This document shows, one piece after another, positions 61,049-64,000 of a DNA stretch of 64,000 bases. The stretch covers positions 62,001 to 126,000 of the forward strand of contig JASGJK010000049.1 of the NCBI GenBank assembly GCA_049840795.1. The letters run 5' to 3'. The position numbers were made by a program, and so were the translations under genes. Source of the stretch: UPXZ01 sp049840795. GTDB lineage: Bacteria; Bacteroidota; Bacteroidia; Bacteroidales; Paludibacteraceae. Position 1 is the first letter of the stretch. Each line of letters opens with the position of its first letter. Under the pieces are notes generated by a model. It ran no database searches, was not told the origin of the DNA, and saw nothing but the letters and a program-made list of their open reading frames with translations.

Positions 61049-62002
61049 CTAAATTGTTTTTTCAATATTATAATTGTTTCGTTCCGGCGCATTGCGGGTA
61101 ATGATTTCAGCCAAGAATCCGGTAACAAAAAGCAATGTACCCAATATCATCGCCACAAGCGCAAGGTAAAAGTAAGGGCTTTCGGCAACTAATGGCGCTC
61201 TTGTGTGATTTATAATGGCTATCAATTTGTTTGTTCCTACGGCTACTACAGCCACCAAGCCGAGTAGAAACATCAGGCTACCCACCAACCCGAAAAAGTG
61301 CATCGGTTTTTTGCCGAACTTAGACATAAACCAAAGGGTAATTAAATCTAAATACCCATTAACGAAACGATTTAATCCGAACTTGGAGTTTCCGAATTCG
61401 CGCTTACGGTGTTCCACCACTTTTTCACCGATAACTGTAAAGCCTGCATTTTTAGCTAAATACGGAATATAACGGTGCATTTCTCCATACACTTCAATGT
61501 TTTTTACTACGTCTTTGCGATAAGCTTTCAAGCCACAATTCATATCGTGCAGTTTCAGTCCGGTTACTTTGCGGGCTGTGGCGTTATACAGTTTTGATGG
61601 AAGATTCTTTGTTAGCTTAGCGTCATGACGCTTTTTTTTCCATCCCGAAATCAGATCGTAGTTGTCGTTCGTAATCATCGAATAAAGTTCAGGTATCTCA
61701 TCAGGACTATCCTGCAAATCGGCATCCATAGTGATTATTACATCGCCTTCAGCAGTTTTGAAGCCACAAAATAATGCCGGTGATTTTCCGTAGTTGTGCC
61801 GAAATTTTATCCCTTTGACATTGTTCGGCGCCTTTTGTTGAAGCGCTTCAATTACTTGCCATGAATTATCCGTACTGCCGTCGTTTACAAAAATCACTTC
61901 GTAGCTAAACTGATTTTCGTTCATCACTTTTTCTATCCACTCATAAAGTATTGGAAGTGATTCTTCTTCGTTGTACAGCGGAACGATGATTGATATATCC
62001 AT
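61049..62002 (-). CDS. Family 2 glycosyltransferase (DPM/GtrB-like)
   Basis: 317 residues. The GT2 domain begins MDISIIVPLYNEEESLPIL and has VIFVNDGSTDNSW near residue 37 and TMDADLQDSPDEIPEL with the metal-binding D-x-D near residue 92. GLKLHDMNCGLKAYRKDV follows near residue 148. Two membrane helices near 230-300 (FFGLVGSLMFLLGLVAVVAVG and the later YLALVAMILGTLLFVTGF) fit polyprenyl-phosphate glycosyltransferases such as GtrB. It probably loads a sugar onto undecaprenyl phosphate at the inner membrane. The DUF4199 gene lies 24 bases upstream, a pairing common in Bacteroidota. Confidence 0.9.
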   Translation of the reverse strand: MDISIIVPLYNEEESLPILYEWIEKVMNENQFSYEVIFVNDGSTDNSWQVIEALQQKAPNNVKGIKFRHNYGKSPALFCGFKTAEGDVIITMDADLQDSPDEIPELYSMITNDNYDLISGWKKKRHDAKLTKNLPSKLYNATARKVTGLKLHDMNCGLKAYRKDVVKNIEVYGEMHRYIPYLAKNAGFTVIGEKVVEHRKREFGNSKFGLNRFVNGYLDLITLWFMSKFGKKPMHFFGLVGSLMFLLGLVAVVAVGTNKLIAIINHTRAPLVAESPYFYLALVAMILGTLLFVTGFLAEIITRNAPERNNYNIEKTI

Positions 62003-62026
62003 ATTTTAGTTAATGTTTACGTATTT

Positions 62027-62548
62027 TCAGTTGTTGATTGTATTGCTTTCTTTTTTTACAAAAATAGCCATAATCAATCCCACAATTACTCCCAAAAATG
62101 TATTCCCCCAAATATATTGCAACGCATAAGCAGTAGGAGATAAGAGGAGGTTCAGAGTTTCTTCCACTTCTTTCTCCGAAACGCCCATCATAGAGGTAAC
62201 CATCGATAGTGACTTTTGCATATTCGGATCTTCGATAATAGATGTTAAGTAGGCGGGATTGATAAACTTACAATAAACCAATACCGCAACTCCCGAAAGA
62301 ATTGATGCAAAAAAATAAAGCAACAGAATGTATAAAAAGGCGTGTCCGTAACCTATAGTTCCATTATTTTCAGCTTCTCTGTACCGAATAGCAAAACGAT
62401 AAACAAAAACGATACTTGCTATCAGAATAAGATTGCTCAATACCGCTAAAAAGCCATTTCCCGAAAGAGCAAAAAGAAAATTCAACGCAAAAAATAAGCC
62501 TATAATCAGACCGTATTTCATTGCCGAACCAATAACTTTAGATATCAT
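62027..62548 (-). CDS. DUF4199 family membrane protein
   Basis: 173 residues with four predicted helices (YGLIIGLFFALNFLFAL, LSNLILIASIVFVYRFAI, HAFLYILLLYFFASILSGVAVLVYC, NTFLGVIVGLIMAIFV). The layout, the E-N-N-G-T-I-G-Y-G-H loop before helix 3 and the position directly before a GT2 gene fit DUF4199. A role in moving or helping the lipid-linked sugar made by the neighbour is often suspected but unproven. Confidence 0.85.
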   Translation of the reverse strand: MISKVIGSAMKYGLIIGLFFALNFLFALSGNGFLAVLSNLILIASIVFVYRFAIRYREAENNGTIGYGHAFLYILLLYFFASILSGVAVLVYCKFINPAYLTSIIEDPNMQKSLSMVTSMMGVSEKEVEETLNLLLSPTAYALQYIWGNTFLGVIVGLIMAIFVKKESNTINN

Positions 62549-63006
62549 ACGAATTCATTATTTATTATGTTACAAAAGTAAGCAAAATTTAGATAAATGG
62601 AAAGTTTTATGTGATTATTGAAGAAATACAAACCATCAACCAATCTGGCTAAATTGGAATACCTGTTGCCAATGAATGCTGAAAATATGCGAATCAACAT
62701 ATCATTCCGGATTTTGGAGGTGTCGCTTACAGTGCTTCATTACCAAAAACGTTTATGTAATGGTAAATCAAACCGATAGCTATGCTCATAAGTGTATAAA
62801 GTAATGAAACCAACTTTGTTTAAATTCCATGGACAGCTTCTAAACTTTAGAGTAAGTCAAATAAATTATTCTCTTAATTGTTTAAACTCTTTTAAATACT
62901 AAAAAGTCAAAACGGTAAGAAAATAAAAATGATTTGTAAAGCGAATCAATTTGTAATAAAAGATAGATACGTTTGTTATAAGTTTAAAATAACTAATTTT
63001 TATCGT
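62549..63006. other. AT-rich divergent gap
   Basis: 458 bases between the DUF4199 gene and the serine hydrolase gene, AT-rich. I see no gene, RNA or repeat in it. It must hold both promoters. Confidence 0.4.
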
Positions 63007-64000
63007 ATGAAGACACTAATTTATTCTTTACTGTTGTTGTGCGCCTTGTCAAGCTGTGACAAAGATGATAATATCAATGAACCGTCTGTGGAAACAATGT
63101 ATTTTCCACCTGCAACAAGCAATGAATGGGAGACCGTATCTGTTGCAAAAATGGGTTGGAATCAAAGCGCCATTCAGCCATTGAAAGATTACCTTGCGCA
63201 AAAACATACAAAATCGTTTATGATACTTGTAAACGGTAGAATAGTGTTGGAAGAGTACTTTGACGGACATACATCATCTGCGGAATGGGAGTGGAACAGT
63301 GCCGGTAAAACGTTGGTTTCAGCCATAACCGGAATTGCCCAACAAGAAGGTTTGTTAAATATCAATAATAGGGCGTCGGATTATCTGGGAACCGAATGGA
63401 CAAGTATGCCACTGACGAAAGAGAATTTGATTAAGGTACGTCACTTACTTACCATGACGTCGGGCAACGATGATACCAAGCAATATGTGGTTAAATCGAA
63501 TTTGACGTATGTAGCCGATGCCGGAACCCGGTGGGCCTACAGTAATATCTTTCAAAAACTGACGGATGTTGTAGCCAATGCAAGCAACCAACCGTTTGAA
63601 ACCTATTTTAACGAGAAAATAAAAAACAAAATAGGGATGGATGGCTATTGGAACTTTGGGACGATTTTTACCATTTATCATAGTACCACAAGAAGTATGG
63701 CGCGATTTGGTATATTGGCGCTGAATAAGGGTAAATGGAAAGACGAACAAATTGTGAACGAGTCTTTTTTTACCGAAAGTATAAATACATCACAAGAAAT
63801 AAACCCCTCATACGGATACCTTTGGTGGCTCAACGGGAAATCAAAGTTTATGGTACCCGGAGAACAAACGGTTTTTCAAGGTGCCTTAGTCCCTAATGCC
63901 CCTGCCGATATGTATGCCGCCATGGGAGCGAGCGATCAGCGGCTATACGTTATACCAAGCAAGAAAATGGTGGTTGTACGTATGGGCGATGCATCTAATC
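63007..64000 (+). CDS. Serine hydrolase (beta-lactamase/class C-like) lipoprotein, 3' end outside window
   Basis: The open frame runs from ATG 63007 to the window end (331 codons seen). A lipoprotein signal peptide ends LSSC, mature Cys near residue 17. The beta-lactamase-family core has FMILVNGRIVLEEYFDGH, then S-A-G-K (SxxK with the nucleophile Ser near residue 98) and VRHLLTMTSG near residue 143. YSN (YxN) follows near residue 179, and YGYLWWLNG near residue 273. Such lipoproteins are usually esterases or peptidases rather than true beta-lactamases. Only the C-terminal strand region is missing. Confidence 0.9.
   Translation, partial: MKTLIYSLLLLCALSSCDKDDNINEPSVETMYFPPATSNEWETVSVAKMGWNQSAIQPLKDYLAQKHTKSFMILVNGRIVLEEYFDGHTSSAEWEWNSAGKTLVSAITGIAQQEGLLNINNRASDYLGTEWTSMPLTKENLIKVRHLLTMTSGNDDTKQYVVKSNLTYVADAGTRWAYSNIFQKLTDVVANASNQPFETYFNEKIKNKIGMDGYWNFGTIFTIYHSTTRSMARFGILALNKGKWKDEQIVNESFFTESINTSQEINPSYGYLWWLNGKSKFMVPGEQTVFQGALVPNAPADMYAAMGASDQRLYVIPSKKMVVVRMGDASN

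Overview
The window looks like chromosomal DNA of a Bacteroidota member, most likely order Bacteroidales. The evidence is low GC, promoters of the form TTTG-N19-TAnnTTTG, a 16S rRNA 3' end reading CACCTCCTTTCT, several type IX secretion (T9SS) C-terminal sorting domains, and families largely confined to the phylum (DUF6048/DUF6452, DUF4199, HU-like DUF4469 proteins, SusD-era style lipoproteins). Family level cannot be fixed by eye; Dysgonomonadaceae or Paludibacteraceae-like is a guess.

Layout. 0-11 kb: housekeeping genes (fabG, L31 type B, truA, pheS on the minus strand; DUF2461, glgB, an unknown gene, an AlaX-like tRNA editing protein, a TIGR01777 epimerase, mtgA with a frameshift, and lipB on the plus strand). 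11.2-14.6 kb: a secreted T9SS substrate split by a 993-bp IS1595-family element with a 10-bp target duplication; the transposase carries an amber codon. 14.8-20.6 kb: an rRNA operon with three tandem promoters, 16S, tRNA-Ile (one T-stem base short), 23S and 5S. 20.7-32.5 kb: a frameshifted LytTR membrane protein, cls, ribD, a CotH-type T9SS protein, a DUF4197 lipoprotein, a flavodiiron protein, DUF2721 and an S41 protease, with two copies of a dispersed palindrome-rich repeat.

33-55.5 kb is the accessory region and the most interesting part. All genes are on the minus strand. Four times a large secreted surface protein is followed at once by a small protein ending in PVGNG, a hydrophobic helix and a basic tail, which resembles a protein-sorting tail. 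Module B (2.1-kaa adhesin plus partner) is intact. Module A is a paralogue whose adhesin has at least six frame lesions and a nonsense codon. Module D (699-aa T9SS protein plus partner) is intact. Module C (head-repeat fibre-like protein plus partner) is decayed. Modules share near-identical DNA: A and B over about 1.08 kb, A and C over about 0.15 kb. The A partner gene is therefore a mosaic of the B body and the C tail, joined at the PVGNG codons. An HU-like/DUF4469 gene and a perfect 25-bp inverted repeat lie between modules B and D.

56-64 kb: mntP (frameshifted), transketolase, DUF6048/DUF6452, a membrane-anchored unknown, crcB (frameshifted), a family 2 glycosyltransferase with DUF4199, and a serine-hydrolase lipoprotein running off the end. 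Single-base frameshifts occur in several otherwise ordinary genes and in the tRNA, so part of the apparent gene decay may be sequence error. The nonsense codons and the heavy damage in adhesin A, next to an error-free 6.3-kb paralogue, argue that at least that decay is real.
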